From Stenocarpella maydis (Eukaryota; Ascomycota; Sordariomycetes; Diaporthales; Diaporthaceae): DNA of 64,000 nucleotides. The stretch's first letter is position 1. Each line of letters begins with the position of its first letter. Location of the stretch: assembly GCA_002270565.1 (NCBI GenBank), contig NQMI01000069.1, forward strand, positions 124,001 to 188,000. Direction: 5' to 3'. A model generated the notes under the pieces. The model did no database searches, was not told where the DNA came from, and worked only from the letters and a program-made list of their open reading frames with translations. Shown one piece after another: positions 1 through 13,070 of the stretch. The translations under genes were made by a program, and so were the position numbers.

Positions 1-399
1 CAATACCCAGGACACCATGGCTCTCCTGTCGGACAGAGATTTTGCATGTGCCCATGAGGCAAGCATCTTGGGCCGCAGGCTTTTTCGATGGGGGATGGGA
101 CCCAAGGTTCGAGACCTCGCCGCGCCGGGTCGCGAGCAGAAACAACATTTGCCCCATGGCTTCTTTAGCCATACTATGTACAGTATAGCATACCATGTAT
201 CCAGGGCCCCCAGTTGTGAGCCCTACTGACCCCTAGTCGGGGCGCCTCGTCCAAAAGAGTTGAGAAGGAGGGCGTCTAATCCATGGATGCGAGATCAAAC
301 ACATACATACACAAGAGTCAGTCCATCTACCCCACACTCTCCCGGGGTTAGTTTTATTAGCTCGGCGCAATATAGACACCTATAGACAAGTAGAGAATG

Positions 400-580
400 T
401 TAATCTGTACCTAAGTTTTATATAATATAATAAAACATTTTTATATTATCAAGTTGTTTATTTAATTAATCTTTAAAGTATGTTTTTATTTAAGTTTGAA
501 AATAAACTATACATTCTTTACTTCTTCATATATATCTACTATACATTAAAGTAATAAAATTATATCATACGGACTGCATG
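400..580. repeat. AT-rich, TpA-rich island
   Basis: About 180 bp made almost entirely of A and T with very many TA steps, set abruptly in GC-balanced DNA. This composition fits a relic of repeat-induced point mutation or a degraded transposon end. No reading frame or terminal repeat is visible. Confidence 0.5.
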
Positions 581-1004
581 GAAACCGATAGTCCATTTTA
601 AACTTTGTGGTCTAGCCTGGAAGGGTAATCAGGAACAAGGATTATAATTAGTTTTGGCACCGCCCCCTCCCCGCCCACCCCACACCCCACCATGCACGCC
701 TCTTTACCATATACACTATGCACCATATACCTCTTCCTTGCTGGTTCCTTTCTTTCTTTCTTTCTTTCTTCTTTCTCTCGTTTTCTTCTTGCCTTTTGCC
801 TGCGGCAAGTCCCGCTCGATTCCCGCGGCCAGGGATGCACTAATCTGCTGCTATTAACGGAGCCCTGTTGGAAGGGAAGGAGGCCGGGGGGGGGGGAATC
901 ATCCACCTACCGTTGGGCGGGGATTGGCACCACTCGACTGATGATCGTATGCTGCTCGTATCGCTGGTGCATACACATGTATCTACTACGCAGCGGCTCG
1001 GCTC

Positions 1005-1028
1005 TTTTTTTTTTTTTTTTTTTTTTTT
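1005..1028 (+). repeat. Poly-T run (24 nt)
   Basis: Uninterrupted T homopolymer preceded by GCTC and followed by GTTTGGCG. No gene context. Confidence 0.9.
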
Positions 1029-2680
1029 GTTTGGCGCAAAAGATTTCAGGCCGTAATTCCCAGGATATTACATCATACATCCAGTCGTTAATCTTTTGTT
1101 TTTCCCCATCGCCTGGTTGAGCAACATACATGGTGGGTGCCATGATCGGATCCTGCTGGTCCCCGATCCTTAACGATTATTATTCAACCTAGCTCACGCT
1201 ACGGAGATCCCCCGGCCGGGGGAGGGGGAGGCGCTTGGGTAGGGATCTGAGAGCACTGACAGGGGGCTGACGCAAAACGCTTGGAAACGGCCGGGGGCAG
1301 GGGAGGGGGTCTGCGACCAACACCATGTCAACGTCGCAGACAGACGAGGATCGCATGCCCTGGCGGCGGTGAGGGCATATGCGTATGCAATGCGCCCGAC
1401 ACCAGGGAGAGAGAGATGTGAGCCAAACAGCTCTCACAAGCAATCGACTTGGGTGGCCGAGCCAACAACAATCAATTGTCATCACCGAGAGAAGCAGCCG
1501 CTGTGGTTTGAAGTGTGATTTGTATTTGCTCCGGCTAGAGTGCTCGAATTCCCTGGGGATAAGCTCACAGTTTGTTGATAGTATTGCTTGTGCTTTCAAT
1601 TCGCCAACATATTGTGTGCGCCGTCCGTCAGTCCAGAAAGAAAAAAGGAGATGGAAAGCCAGAAAACCAAAGCAAAAGAGGAAAAAGGAAGAAAAGAAAA
1701 GAAAAACCACAGGTAAACCAGTTGCGCAAAACAATGCCGGCCACCCAAGACAAGGAAAGGTTTGTAAGGCCAAAAAGGAAAACTCCAAGGGACAGTGTCT
1801 CCGGACTCTGAAAAGGTCGGTTTGGTTTCATCTCAGAGCACTGGAAACAGTATTCTCCATTGCGTCGAGGCCAGCAGCAGCCCGCAACAAGCGCAGCCTC
1901 TGGCGCTTGACCGCCAGCGCGCCAGGCTGCCAACACACCGCCCATGGCCCGACCAATCCGCCTTCACTGCGCCCGCTACTCCACTTCAATTTTGCCAGAT
2001 CCACTTTCCCGAACCCCTGGATCATCTTCATCCTCGAATCTCCAGCTGCGCCCCGGACGGCCCGGGTCCAGCCAATATGCTTCTGGAAGCCTCGCCGATT
2101 TTGGTCAGGTAGTCAGGCAGTGTAAAAGCATGACTGTCTGTGTGGTCGCCCGCATGGTGCGCAAAAGCCAGCCGGGGCCCACCCCCGCACACTGGCCCAA
2201 GGCGCGAAAAGGAAAGGACAGGAAGGGAGAAAATGGACAAATGCACGCACGTTATATTGACAAGACGGAAACCATTGGTGACAAAACACATTGCCAACAA
2301 CGCCACGATCCCACCGGGTATAGTAAAGGAGTGTGGTTGACGGCAGCCGTTGAAGCCGTCAGGTTGTTCGCTCGGCGCTGTAATGCTTAGGAAGCCCCCA
2401 GCTTTGAGGCCCGACACAATAGAAGAACACGGCAGATCCGTACAAGCACTTTTCAGTCACATCACCCTTGATCGCGTGCTCCATCCCCTCCGGCAGCCCG
2501 ACAATGAGGCTGTGCCCGCGCCTAGGAGGCGTCGTCGCAGCCACGCGGCGAGAGCGAGGAAGCTCCATGTCGCCATGGGTTATCCGCAGTCGCTCAAGTC
2601 GTAGACAACGACAAAGAGTCAAGAGGATCCCGGTAGTCGTGTGGCAGCACGTAGGATGACAGCGGACGCCGGCAGCCTGG

Positions 2681-4811
2681 CTACCTTTTGCGCTTCTTGT
2701 TCTTGTCCGCAGCGCTAGCGGCCGTCATTGGCAACACGGCCGTGGCAATTGGCGCGGCAGGGAGCAAGGGGTTGGCAGGCGCCGGCATGTCCTCCTTGCC
2801 CCCGACGACAGGCACGCCCATGTGTCGACCGTAGCGACCCTTACGGCCGTTGCCCTCGTCTTCGCTGATGCACAACTCGGCAGGGATGCCAGCATCGCGG
2901 CACCTGCCACAGGGGCGCTGTCTGTCGCACCCCTTCTTGCTCTTCCGGCAGCGCTGGCAGCGTGGCTTCGTAGAGAGATCCGGGTGGTCCTCATCACCCT
3001 GCACACTGCTGGCAGCACCGGGGTTGGACACAACGGACGGTTTCCGGGACGCCGGCAGGGAGGTAGGAGACATTGGCCCGTTGGGGATGATGCTGCCAGA
3101 CTTCTTGACCTTGGCGCCCGAGGTGGGCTTGGTGGACTTGCTTGCCTTGGCCGTCTTTGGCTTCGCGCTGTTCGACTGAGCCCGAGGCTTCTGGCCGTTG
3201 GGCACCTTGGGCGCCTTGAGCTTGGGCGCACTCATGGTGCCTTCCCCGCCGTCAGAATAGACGTCCTCATCCTCGCTCGGCTCAAATTCGGCGCTGGCAG
3301 GGCCAAAGTGAGGCTCGGTGGTGGGATATATCTTCTTGCTGGCGCCGGCCGTATCAAGCTTTTGCTTTCGAGCGGGCGGCTTCTCGCCGTCGCTCTCACT
3401 GTCACCATCGCTAGTGGCGCCAGTAGAAGAGGCTGCGTCCGCGTTGCGGCTAAATGTATCGTCAAGTGTGGAGGCCGAAGTACGGCCATGGGAGATGTTG
3501 GAGATGTCGCCGAGGCGCATCAGTTGGATGGCCACGTCCTTGTCTTCTTCCGACATGCAACTACCGACAGTGGGATCTGGCGTCGGCAATATGCCCATGT
3601 TCGGATTCATGCCCAGGGAATTGGAGTAGCCAACTGTGCTCCTGGCACGGCGGGTATCCGTGACAGGAGTGGCATACATGCCGATGCCGTTGTAGCCGGG
3701 GGTGTAACTCTGTGGCGACTGCAACAGGCGAGGGTTGGTAAAAGGATTCTGACCGGGTTGTACGAATGGAAGGGTCGCACGGTTGTGCTCAGCGCGGCGG
3801 GCTGGGGAGACTGAAGGGTTGGATAGGGCCGCTGGCATCTGAGGAGGTGCGAAAAGGGGCAGCTCCTGTGGTTGCTGCTGTTAGCAACCCAGCTCTGGGT
3901 GACATTGGGACACCACGAAGGCCGCAAGCGACTGGACTTACAGAGCTCTCAAACTTGGCTCGCTTGCGACGGCCGCCCTCGACAATGTTGTCGAGGCTGA
4001 TCTCGGTGCTGCCGATCTGCTCCTTGGACTTGCCCGAGGAAGAGCCCGGGGCATTGTCGCCGCTGCTGTACCCGTTCATGCAATCACTGTGTGCGTCGTT
4101 GTGTTGTGTCTGCGACCCGGGGCCCCGGCTCCTATTGGAACGAGGGCGGGCATGCCTACCATTAGTACTGGTAGAAGCACTCCGGCGCTCGTGGACGTTG
4201 GTCGGCGAGACGCTCCGCCGCCGGGACGACCTGGATCCGGGCCGAGACGCATGCTGCGACTGTTGCGGCAGGGCTTGGACGGCGAGCCCATCCTGTGTGT
4301 AGAAAGACTGGGGGCCTGCCTGGCTCGGCTGAGCAGCGTGCGGGCCAGGGGTGGGAGGACCGTCGCGGACTCGCACATATACGACCGAGTTGTGTCGGAA
4401 GTTCTCATACCTCCCGATGATGGTGTTGCCATGCTCATCCTCGAAGCTGACACCGGGGCAGCTCGTTGGGCTGGGATACAGACCATAGAAGTTCTTGACA
4501 GTGGTGATGATGGACTCGGTTGTGTCGTGAGGGTATATCTGCACCCTCATGGGTAACCGCGCCCGGTACTGGGTAGATTCGGTGACCAATTCGAACTTGA
4601 CGGACCGGGGGACGGCCGGGGTGTGGTACTGGGGCTGTGTGAACTCCATGACTCTGTCCTCACGGCTCATTGAGGCGAGAATATGGGCTTCAGTGGGTGT
4701 AGGAGGACAGTGGTGCTGGATGGGATATGCCGTGGCCAACGAGCTGACTTGTGCCCTTGGAGAGATGTCCGAAACGGGAGATTGGGACGACATCAGACTC
4801 GGTGGTGCCAT
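2681..4811 (-). CDS. Fungal transcription factor with C-terminal Zn2Cys6 cluster
   Basis: Two exons, 4811-3942 and 3865-2681, separated by a phase-0 intron (donor GTAAGT, acceptor ACAG), give about 684 residues. The start is the first in-frame ATG (4811). Near the C-terminus (about residues 593-622) there is a binuclear zinc cluster with spacing CX2CX6CX5CX2CX9C and a basic stretch (RKSKKG), followed by a lysine/arginine-rich end (KNKKRKR) that could be a nuclear signal. Residues 70-148 form a compact conserved-looking block (RVQIYPHDT, NFYGLYPSP, SVVYVRV) that reads like a ubiquitin/PB1-type fold; that is inference. The rest is Ser/Pro-rich and disordered. Zinc clusters usually sit at the N-terminus, so the C-terminal position is notable. 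Target genes unknown. No symbol is given because I cannot tie it to a named regulator. Confidence 0.8.
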
Positions 4812-5077
4812 TCCTAGCGAAATGACCACCTTCGAGAATGACTGTTCCAAAAGACGGGTTTCCCAGTCTTTTGTCCCTCCTCTTGATTTTCTTCAGACGG
4901 ATATAACTATGTATTGTTTTCCCTGAGCCTGTGTGGATGAAGTCTTGTGTGTGCCCAGCAGTCTGTCCAAGGTTGACTGGGGCGGTCAAGCGGCGGTTCT
5001 CGGCGTTGAAGGGGGGGGGTGGCAGGCGACCGGGACGGTAGATGGGAGCAGGAGGGAGGAGTCGTGCGTCGTCGAAT

Positions 5078-5320
5078 CTGGAAGATCAGGAAGCAATTAG
5101 CTCTGGATAGCGAATGAGAGCAATACGATGCAATAGATGTCAGGCGGAGCCCTCGGCGGCGGGCGAGGGCAGCTCACGGACTTGCTCAGGAGCCAGCGCC
5201 GGGAGCCAGAGGGTGCGACCGAGGCGGCAGTCAAGAGCCTCGGGGGCGGAGGGCAGGGAAGGGAACAAATAATTGTCGGAATCCTCGATCGCATGGACCA
5301 AGAGAGCAGAGTCGACTTAC
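5078..5320 (-). other. Probable 5' UTR intron of the zinc-cluster gene
   Basis: On the minus strand a GTAAGT donor at 5320 and a CTTCCAG acceptor ending at 5078 frame a 243-nt interval with a GCTAAT branch-like sequence near the acceptor. It lies upstream of the ATG at 4811. A second copy of the donor occurs at 6051 because of the duplication described separately. Confidence 0.4.
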
Positions 5321-5716
5321 CAGGGGACGAGGGGGAGGTTGTTGGTGTGCGTGAAAGACGTTTGAAACTCGGGACTCGTGTATTCCCTGTGAGGCGGAGG
5401 CGGCAGTCTGCGACGAGATGGCATCAGACCCGCTCGATCTCGGGATGGGGAGAAATGAGCAAGTAGGCAAGTGCTGAGGATGGTCCCAATGCCTCGAGTG
5501 ATGGGTTGGAATGGCCCACCAGGTGATTCTGGCGTTGTTTGATGGGTGCGGGTGCAGAGTCCAGAGGGTTAGGAAGGAAAGAGGAGAAGTTCGCAGCAGA
5601 GGAGGATGGATGGGTTTGTCGAGACGGCCTCAGACGACGAATAGCGCAGAAGCCCGCTTGCCCGCTGCGGGTCACCTCGCAAGCCAGACAGACACTGACA
5701 CTTCACTCTCCAACAT

Positions 5717-5718
<2 letters not shown>

Positions 5719-5768
<50 letters not shown>

Positions 5769-5785
5769 ACACATACACACACACA
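5719..5785 (+). repeat. (CA)n microsatellite, copy 1
   Basis: AC/CA dinucleotide tract with two ACAT interruptions, within the first copy of the duplicated segment. Confidence 0.95.
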
Positions 5786-6447
5786 AAAGAGACAACACAG
5801 CGAGCGCGCAGACACACACAGTACAATACNGCTCTGGATAGCGAATGAGAGCAATACGATGCAATAGATGTCAGGCGGAGCCCTCGGCGGCGGGCGAGGG
5901 CAGCTCACGGACTTGCTCAGGAGCCAGCGCCGGGAGCCAGAGGGTGCGACCGAGGCGGCAGTCAAGAGCCTCGGGGGCGGAGGGCAGGGAAGGGAACAAA
6001 TAATTGTCGGAATCCTCGATCGCATGGACCAAGAGAGCAGAGTCGACTTACCAGGGGACGAGGGGGAGGTTGTTGGTGTGCGTGAAAGACGTTTGAAACT
6101 CGGGACTCGTGTATTCCCTGTGAGGCGGAGGCGGCAGTCTGCGACGAGATGGCATCAGACCCGCTCGATCTCGGGATGGGGAGAAATGAGCAAGTAGGCA
6201 AGTGCTGAGGATGGTCCCAATGCCTCGAGTGATGGGTTGGAATGGCCCACCAGGTGATTCTGGCGTTGTTTGATGGGTGCGGGTGCAGAGTCCAGAGGGT
6301 TAGGAAGGAAAGAGGAGAAGTTCGCAGCAGAGGAGGATGGATGGGTTTGTCGAGACGGCCTCAGACGACGAATAGCGCAGAAGCCCGCTTGCCCGCTGCG
6401 GGTCACCTCGCAAGCCAGACAGACACTGACACTTCACTCTCCAACAT

Positions 6448-6449
<2 letters not shown>

Positions 6450-6491
<42 letters not shown>

Positions 6492-6508
6492 ACACATACA
6501 CACACACA
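6450..6508 (+). repeat. (CA)n microsatellite, copy 2
   Basis: The same tract in the second copy, 8 nt shorter. The length difference fits a miscalled microsatellite rather than true divergence. Confidence 0.95.
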
Positions 6509-9500
6509 AAAGAGACAACACAGCGAGCGCGCAGACACACACAGTACAATACAATACATTACATTACATTGCAATCGTAGCAGCCCCAGGTGCGGCCTGG
6601 TTCCTCTCGACATGTCTCTTGCTGCCGCTCAGATTGGCGCATTTCCCGGCGACCACGGCCTCTCTATCTGTTTCTTCTGTCGCTCATACCCCGTACGCTC
6701 ACTCACTCACTCACTGTTCTGTCTGTCTCTCTTTATTTCTCGCTCTAGTCATTATGTGGGTTATACAATACAGCACAGGCGCTCCGCTGCCAAAACCTTG
6801 TCGGCACTCCAAGAAACGAGGCCATCCTACTACTTCTTGTGTGTCGCAGAGACCTCACCCTCCTATCCGTGGGTAGCATGCTATGCCACGCCCTCTCTTC
6901 TCTCGGCCTCTTTAATGCGCCTCCCATGTTACATCTCGATTCAATCCCTTGGTAGGAAAAATCCTGTGTAGATAGGCCTGTACTAGGAGAGGGTTGTTTA
7001 CTCCGAATCTCGAGTGAAACATACGAGCGCAAACCTTCCCCTCGTCCCGGCAGCCGTCTGCTGCTGCTGCCGCTGTTTCTGCATTAGACTAGACTATAAC
7101 TTCCCCCTCGCCCTGCCTCCTTGCGGACCACTACTGCGCCGCCGTGAATCGTTGTGCGCCCGGCACGCCAAGCTGCGATGGCAGACTATGTTTGATCTTT
7201 CGCAGCGACACAGCACAATGCTAACATGCAGATAAGCGTCCCAGCGCATCTCCCACCAAGGAGCAGCGCAAACGGACCAGGGACAGGCAGGCCCGTCCCT
7301 GCACCGCAAGTATAGGGCCTAGTCTGGCCGTACCTAGTCTGGCCGTAGGTACGGCCCATCAATCACTCGAGATTGGGTGGAGTGGTGGCATTGCCACCTT
7401 GACCAAGGCATTCCAGGTCGCGCAGATTGGGGTCTGTCTCGCTCCATCCAGAATTCGACCCCGGCCGATCGGCGGGCCGCTTCTTCTTGTGCGAGCGACA
7501 GCACAGGACTGGAGGCAATGAACCCGGGTGCGAGACCAACCCACACATTTATCTGTAACCTGCCGGGTGCCCTCAGAAAAGAAAAGTTGCCGACACATGC
7601 CTAGTCTGAGTCCCAGGGGCACAACACCTGCCACTGTCTTCAAGACAATGGGGGACAAACGATGAGCTGCACATGTTGACCTGGGGGAGACCTCACGAAC
7701 TCCAGCCATCCATGCAAGCCGCGGGCTGGAACGGCTTGGTTCCCCGTTTTCCAGACCCCCCCCTCTCTCGCGAGGGTCTAGATCGAGTATTACTTCAAGG
7801 AGTACCTGACTTTGGAAGGTTTGAGGGCCCTTGAACATGCACATCATCTCCGACTCGAGACCCCGTCGAGCCTCTGCTTCCAAGGCTTGTGATTGCGAAT
7901 TATTGTTGAGGATAGCCAAGGTAATCAATCCAAGGAGGGTGGAGGGAGTGAGTGAGTGAGTGTGTGTGTGTGTGAGAGAGAGAGAGTACCGAGTCACCAA
8001 GTGAGGTTTCTGGCCATGGCCGCAGGGTATCATAGAAGCCTCTGCAAACCGCACACACGGCGTGCTTTCTTGCTAGTCACAATTCACACCTGTGCCACGC
8101 AATCTTGGCCGTTCGCCGTGCCGCTGCTTCCTTTGCACTCAGTCCACCGTGCGGCCCCAGCCAAAAAGCCTGGGCCTGATTCCGTGAAGTATGAGGATGG
8201 GCTGGCAGCGAAACTCCCCACAGCCGGGATGTCGCTGTTGCGTTTGGTGCGCAAGCTTAACTTGTCAAACCTTGCCGGCCTGGGTGACGGACGATTGTTC
8301 CGGGGGGGGGTCGCACCCAATCCACGAAAGGGTCCGGGAAGAGCCAGGCGCAACGCTGGCCAGCTACTACGCGGTAGACTAGCGGCAACACCTTGGACTA
8401 TTGCGATCATGTCGTTGTGCGATAGATGCCCGTGACCACGCCAGGCAGGTTACGTTCTAATCCACCAGGCGAGCATAATGCAAATGCGCGAGGCGGGCGG
8501 GCGAACGAACGCTGCCATCTGTTCGTTGCCCGTTTCCGACTGCAAAGTGGATCGAGACCCACTCGTCCAATTGGCGCTTCAAATGTTGCGGACTGCTACA
8601 GGCCAGTCGCCTGACAGTCGCTTGTGAGACAGGGGCTCTTTGGGGATGGTGGCCAGGTGCGCCTAACAAAGACAAACAGAGCATTCGCCAGTGCCGCTTC
8701 TGCCAGTGCCGCCCGGAGTTTTGAATAGTGACGAAGGATGCCGATCTATCTGATAGAAGGGCCCCAAAAGATGCGGGCGCCCTCGGCCATGTACTTACTC
8801 TTGGTGACCGCGCTGTTGAGATAGCCCATGACTGGACCAGCCGACCGGACAGGCCTGCTCGCCTGCCCAGAATAGTCAGTCCGGTCTTGGGCTGCCCCAA
8901 GCTCCCGTTAATAACCTTTTTGTCGCGCGGCCTGGCCATCATCCATCATCCATCATCTATCATCCATCGTTCCAGGGCCACCAGGACCTGTCAGCCACAA
9001 AGTTAGACACATTGGTCGATGGATTGAGCGCACACAGTCACAGGCCAGGCGCAAGCACAGCATTGTAATGAAAGGGCAACTGTGCGCGAACCAAATCGGG
9101 CCAAGAGTGTGTATGCGAGTGGTCAGGTACCCGGGGAATAATACTGGCCATTAATGACTATGGGGGCTGACTGGAGGCAATGCAATCTGAGCGCCGCCAT
9201 CGCTGAGAGGCATTTACTCATTTTTTAGTAGTTGGCGCTCTATGGGTGAGCCGGTCGGGTTTCAGGTGCCAGCCAGCCTTGAGATCAGATCATTCAACTC
9301 GTGGCGCGACGGCTGGGAAAACCACTTTACAAAAGCGCACGACCCCAGAGGGAACATAGGGAGAAAGAGGGAGCGACCATACACACTCTACCAATGGTGG
9401 TGTGTGCGACAGTTGCTGGCACAAGATCAAGCTTCCAAGTGAGTGGTGCGGGCGTGGTCCTGTGATTCGTTGAATCAGAGTTCGCCGTCTCATGTCGTTT

Positions 9501-12399
9501 CCGTGATGCGAACCTGACCTCGGACAGCCGGTGAGACGTATTCTCGACTTATACAGGACTCGATGTGCGCATGAACGAGAGGGCGGAGGGTCTCAGGCAG
9601 GTAGTATTGAGGTGAGGGGCGGGCTGTCCATCATTGGGGCAACTCTGCTGGGGGGTGGGGCCATGGCCTTTTCGCACCTTGATGTCCGGGTAGTGGGAAT
9701 ACCAAGCAAAGCTGTCCGATCCGAGCTGCCGGGGATGATTGCGACTTGGACGACGGTCGTCATTCAGCCATTAGTGTCGGGCTTGGAAATGCGATCTAGA
9801 GGATTTCCCAACCTCAACCACAGGAGTAATGAGCCAGTGGTGGCTGCGGCGGTGGTGTTTGTCTTTGAATCTTGATACGGGCCGCAACGCTAGATGCAGC
9901 GCTACTGCGAGGGCCTGGCTGGCCAACGTGCGTGCCATGGACAGCGAAGCCATACTCCAGTCAGCCAGTCCACTATGTGAAGAGACTAGCCACGGGGGCT
10001 ATGATAAGCTGGTGGGTGGCGCAGAGGCCACACAGTATCGTGGAGGGGTGCACTGGGCCGCGAAACAAGTTGAGAGGGAAGACTATCTACCTACCATAGT
10101 AGCATTCTGGGCAACCGGCGCCCTCGTAACATTGCGACATTGCTTGCGATCGGCCCATGCAAGAGCCAACAAAGTCGTGAGGTCCCCTCTGAAAGCAAGA
10201 GCCTCGATGCTGCCACGGAGCCCTGGGTGGAGATGGGTCGCATGCAAATGCAGGGCAAATGCCGTAGCGCACATTAGCTGATTCGCAGGCTCGAGCCAGG
10301 ACTCGTATACCACACTCCCCAGGCTCGCCCAGCGCCTGGCGCCTTGAATGGAGACCACGATTGCTCGACGCATCAGACAACTCTCGTGCGCTATGGAGCC
10401 ACGGGTCTCGCGGATGCCAGGCAGGGCTGGGGGGACCCGCTTGCTTTGTTGTGCTGTTTGACCTGCGGCCGGTGGTTGAAGGGGCAGAGGGGCGCAAAGA
10501 GGAGAGAGAGGGGGGGATGAGGGGACAGAGCTGGGCCGTTGTTAGTCACGCTGAGCCCTTCCCTGCTGAGCCCTTTTGCGACGGCCCGTCGCATCCAGCG
10601 CTTCGCAAGCTCAGAGAGAGCGTCGCGACCTGTGGAAATCCACAAGAGGCATTAGATGCCATGCCTTGGTGAGCCCAACTGCGTGTCTATGTACCATTTC
10701 CGCGGCAGTGTCTTGAGGGCAGTGATGGCAAATGAAGCGTCGCTGTCGAAGTCGAACGGGCGTGGCCACATCGTTGGAAGACAATCTCCAGTGGTCGCGG
10801 CAACAGAGTGTCGGTCCCGCTTGGGCCGGGCGGCGGCGTCGCCCTCACCTGGGGAGGCAAGCAATGTGATCAGTGCAGACTGGCCGAGAGAGGGGCTCGC
10901 AGAAGTGGGGCCTGGTCGGTCGCACCCGTCATGCTCAAATGAGCGCAACAGGTGTCAGGAGTCAGGGCTCGAAGGCCGTGTTGCTCTCGAGAATCTAGGA
11001 CTTAAAAGAGGCGTTGTTCTCAACTTGCGACCAGCTCGAGGAGAAATGTGGCATCCGACAGTCGGCCGCGCTGAATTTGGGGGTGTGAGGGGAGGGGGCA
11101 GGAGGCATTGTGTTGTGCTTCAGGTGGCGCCAGGCGAGGGAATGCGACGGCGATCCTACTGGCCAGCGGCCCAAGAAGGGGTCGGCCGTGAGCAAACCAG
11201 GCCTAGCAACGGCGGCCCACCTCCGAAGCCCAGTACAGCACTGCACTGCACTATGCACAGCACACGCACCCATTTGCGCCAGCACCGCCCAGTCGCAAAC
11301 AAAACCAAAAACCAAAACCTTGAGCGAACAATCCCCCTCTTGTCGGTGGCAGGGTGATGCGCAGCGCGGCTGATACGGCCAGGACAGTCGGAAATGGCGA
11401 AATGCGCTGCCAGATTGGTTCCGGAATGCATGCGACAACCAGTCGGCCGAGACTGCGACTGCGACGCAGATTGAAGAGGTACGGAGTGCCGGGTTCTAGA
11501 AGTGCACGTGATCAGGCGCGGGGCTCGCGACGGAGGCGGGACGAGGGACGCGGCGCGGGTCGACCTGGAGTCGGTCGCTTTTGCTGCATCACAATGCCCC
11601 GGGGAAAAATGAAACTCCAGCATGTAGAATCCAAGGGCCATGGGCTAGCAGCCATGGGACTTTGCACAATGCCACGGGCGCCAGGTCGTCTCTGATTGCA
11701 TTGTCGCAGTCCTTGGGTGCTCGTTGGGTGACGCGACAAGAATTTAAGCGGGCCCCACCCGCCGCGGCACCATTGGCCGGCTCGCTGATCGGCGCTCCAA
11801 GCATGCCGGCCGGTCGCCGTCGCGACGACAGATGCCGGCCCGTGCACGCATCCCTGTCGTGGCACAACACTCAGGCACCGAGTAGTGTAAACAAACACAC
11901 GCCAGTCCTCCCGTCATCGTGGGCTTGCAGGCTTGTGTGCCCAGCCCCATTTGTAAGGCTACATAGAGATTAGGTTGGAGTGTTTGCATGGAACTGCCTG
12001 ACGTCCTGACCTTCTGACGTGCGTATGCCCCGGCTCCTCCTTTGAGTCATCCCATCCTGCTCCTCAGTCAACGCTTCTGCTTCTTCACAATCCCACCCCA
12101 GCCCGCCGCCCCACGCAATCCCGTCTCCTCCCTCCCCCGCTTGATCTTCAGGAACGAACCTCTTCGTACACTCCGTCTTTCTGGAAGGGAGGGGGGCAAT
12201 CTCACATCCAAGCTAGGGGACGGGCTAATCTTGGATGTCCTCGATTTCGACTTCCTTCATTGGCCCAGTTGCACCACCCTCACACACATACACACACACA
12301 CACAGCCTTTGGCGCGCCGTCAACAGATCAACCATCACCCCCTCCCTTCCAACACGCCTCTATCTGGTACACGCATAAACGCGTGCCTTATCGAGGTGC

Positions 12400-12490
12400 G
12401 TTCCAACCTTGTTTTCCCCCCCCTTCTCTTCTTTCCCTCTCCTTCCCTCAATGTTTCCCTGCTCTCTCCTTCTTGTCTCTCGGGTACTTT
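12400..12490 (+). promoter_or_regulatory. Pyrimidine-rich tract upstream of cyclin B
   Basis: A C/T-rich stretch about 600 bp before the cyclin ATG, with runs such as TTTTCCCCCCC and CTTCTTGTCTCTC. CT-rich tracts commonly lie close to transcription starts in filamentous ascomycetes. The role here is inferred from position and composition only. Confidence 0.35.
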
Positions 12491-13070
12491 TGTCTGCCCT
12501 GTCTTGCTGAATCGCACCTGCCATCTATCTCTGCAGCTTGCATGGCCCACCATCTATTTCTTCGGAAGTAGCATTCATCAGGGACCCCTAGCCAGCCTCT
12601 CTTCAACACCTTGTCTGCTTGTTTACCAATAAACTTCCACCAACCCACCTTGTTTGGAGCCCCCGAGCTCTAATCCCTGTGGCACCACGCACAGGCTCCC
12701 TCGGGTCCCTCGCAGCTCGGGTGCGGTTGTCATCATCACCCAGTCAACCATCACCCGCTAGCCGCTCGACATCCAAAACCCGCATTATCGCAATCAAACT
12801 TGGCCCCTCCCCGATTGTTTTGTACAGCTAGCTGCTCCTCATCAACGCAAGGGACGGATGCGCGACGACTAATTCTCCATGCCAACCCTCCTCCGCCTGC
12901 CTCGACTTCACTTGATGATCTTGCGCGCCCCAATCTATTCCCAGCTCTGCGGCTGACGTCCGGAACTCTTCACTACACAACCCAACCTCATTGTATCGCG
13001 CTATAACAGCAACAACCAGCATCTGATAACGTCGGCAACCGTCACTCGCCCTGAAAAAGGAAGTCTCACC

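Larger units (their letters stand above)
1..2680. other. Gene-poor 5' edge
   Basis: No coding region here could be supported. Open frames overlap in several phases and none resembles a known protein. The stretch holds an AT-rich island at about 400-580, a CTTT-rich tract near 744-775 and a run of 24 T at 1005-1028. The last few hundred bases lie downstream of the minus-strand zinc-cluster gene and probably include its 3' UTR. Confidence 0.6.
5100..6552. repeat. Near-exact tandem duplication (about 730 bp x2) split by one N
   Basis: 5100-5829 and 5831-6552 match base for base at an offset of 731, falling to 723 after the CA microsatellite, which is 8 nt shorter in the second copy. The single N at 5830 lies exactly at the junction. 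This is what an unmerged contig overlap looks like. It covers the leader region of the zinc-cluster gene. Confidence 0.95.
4812..13070. other. Long divergent intergenic region (8.2 kb)
   Basis: This separates the minus-strand zinc-cluster gene from the plus-strand cyclin B gene. About 0.7 kb of the length is artificial because 5100-5829 is repeated. The rest is presumably leader exons and regulatory DNA for both genes. Many frames are open because the DNA is GC-rich, but none shows a signal peptide, domain or consistent exon structure. No RNA gene was recognised. Confidence 0.6.

Noticed and set aside
95..125. GGTTCGAGACC, like a tRNA B box
   Set aside because: No A box upstream, no clover-leaf arms and no paired T stem, so it does not form a tRNA.
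7359..8054. Long minus-strand frame
   Set aside because: Crosses a TG/AG simple repeat and has no protein-like features.
10656..11357. 233-codon open frame in the long intergenic region
   Set aside because: No start context, domain or intron logic; other frames are equally open.
12042..12632. 196-codon open frame before cyclin B
   Set aside because: Low-complexity pyrimidine-rich DNA; composition explains the open frame and no domain is visible.
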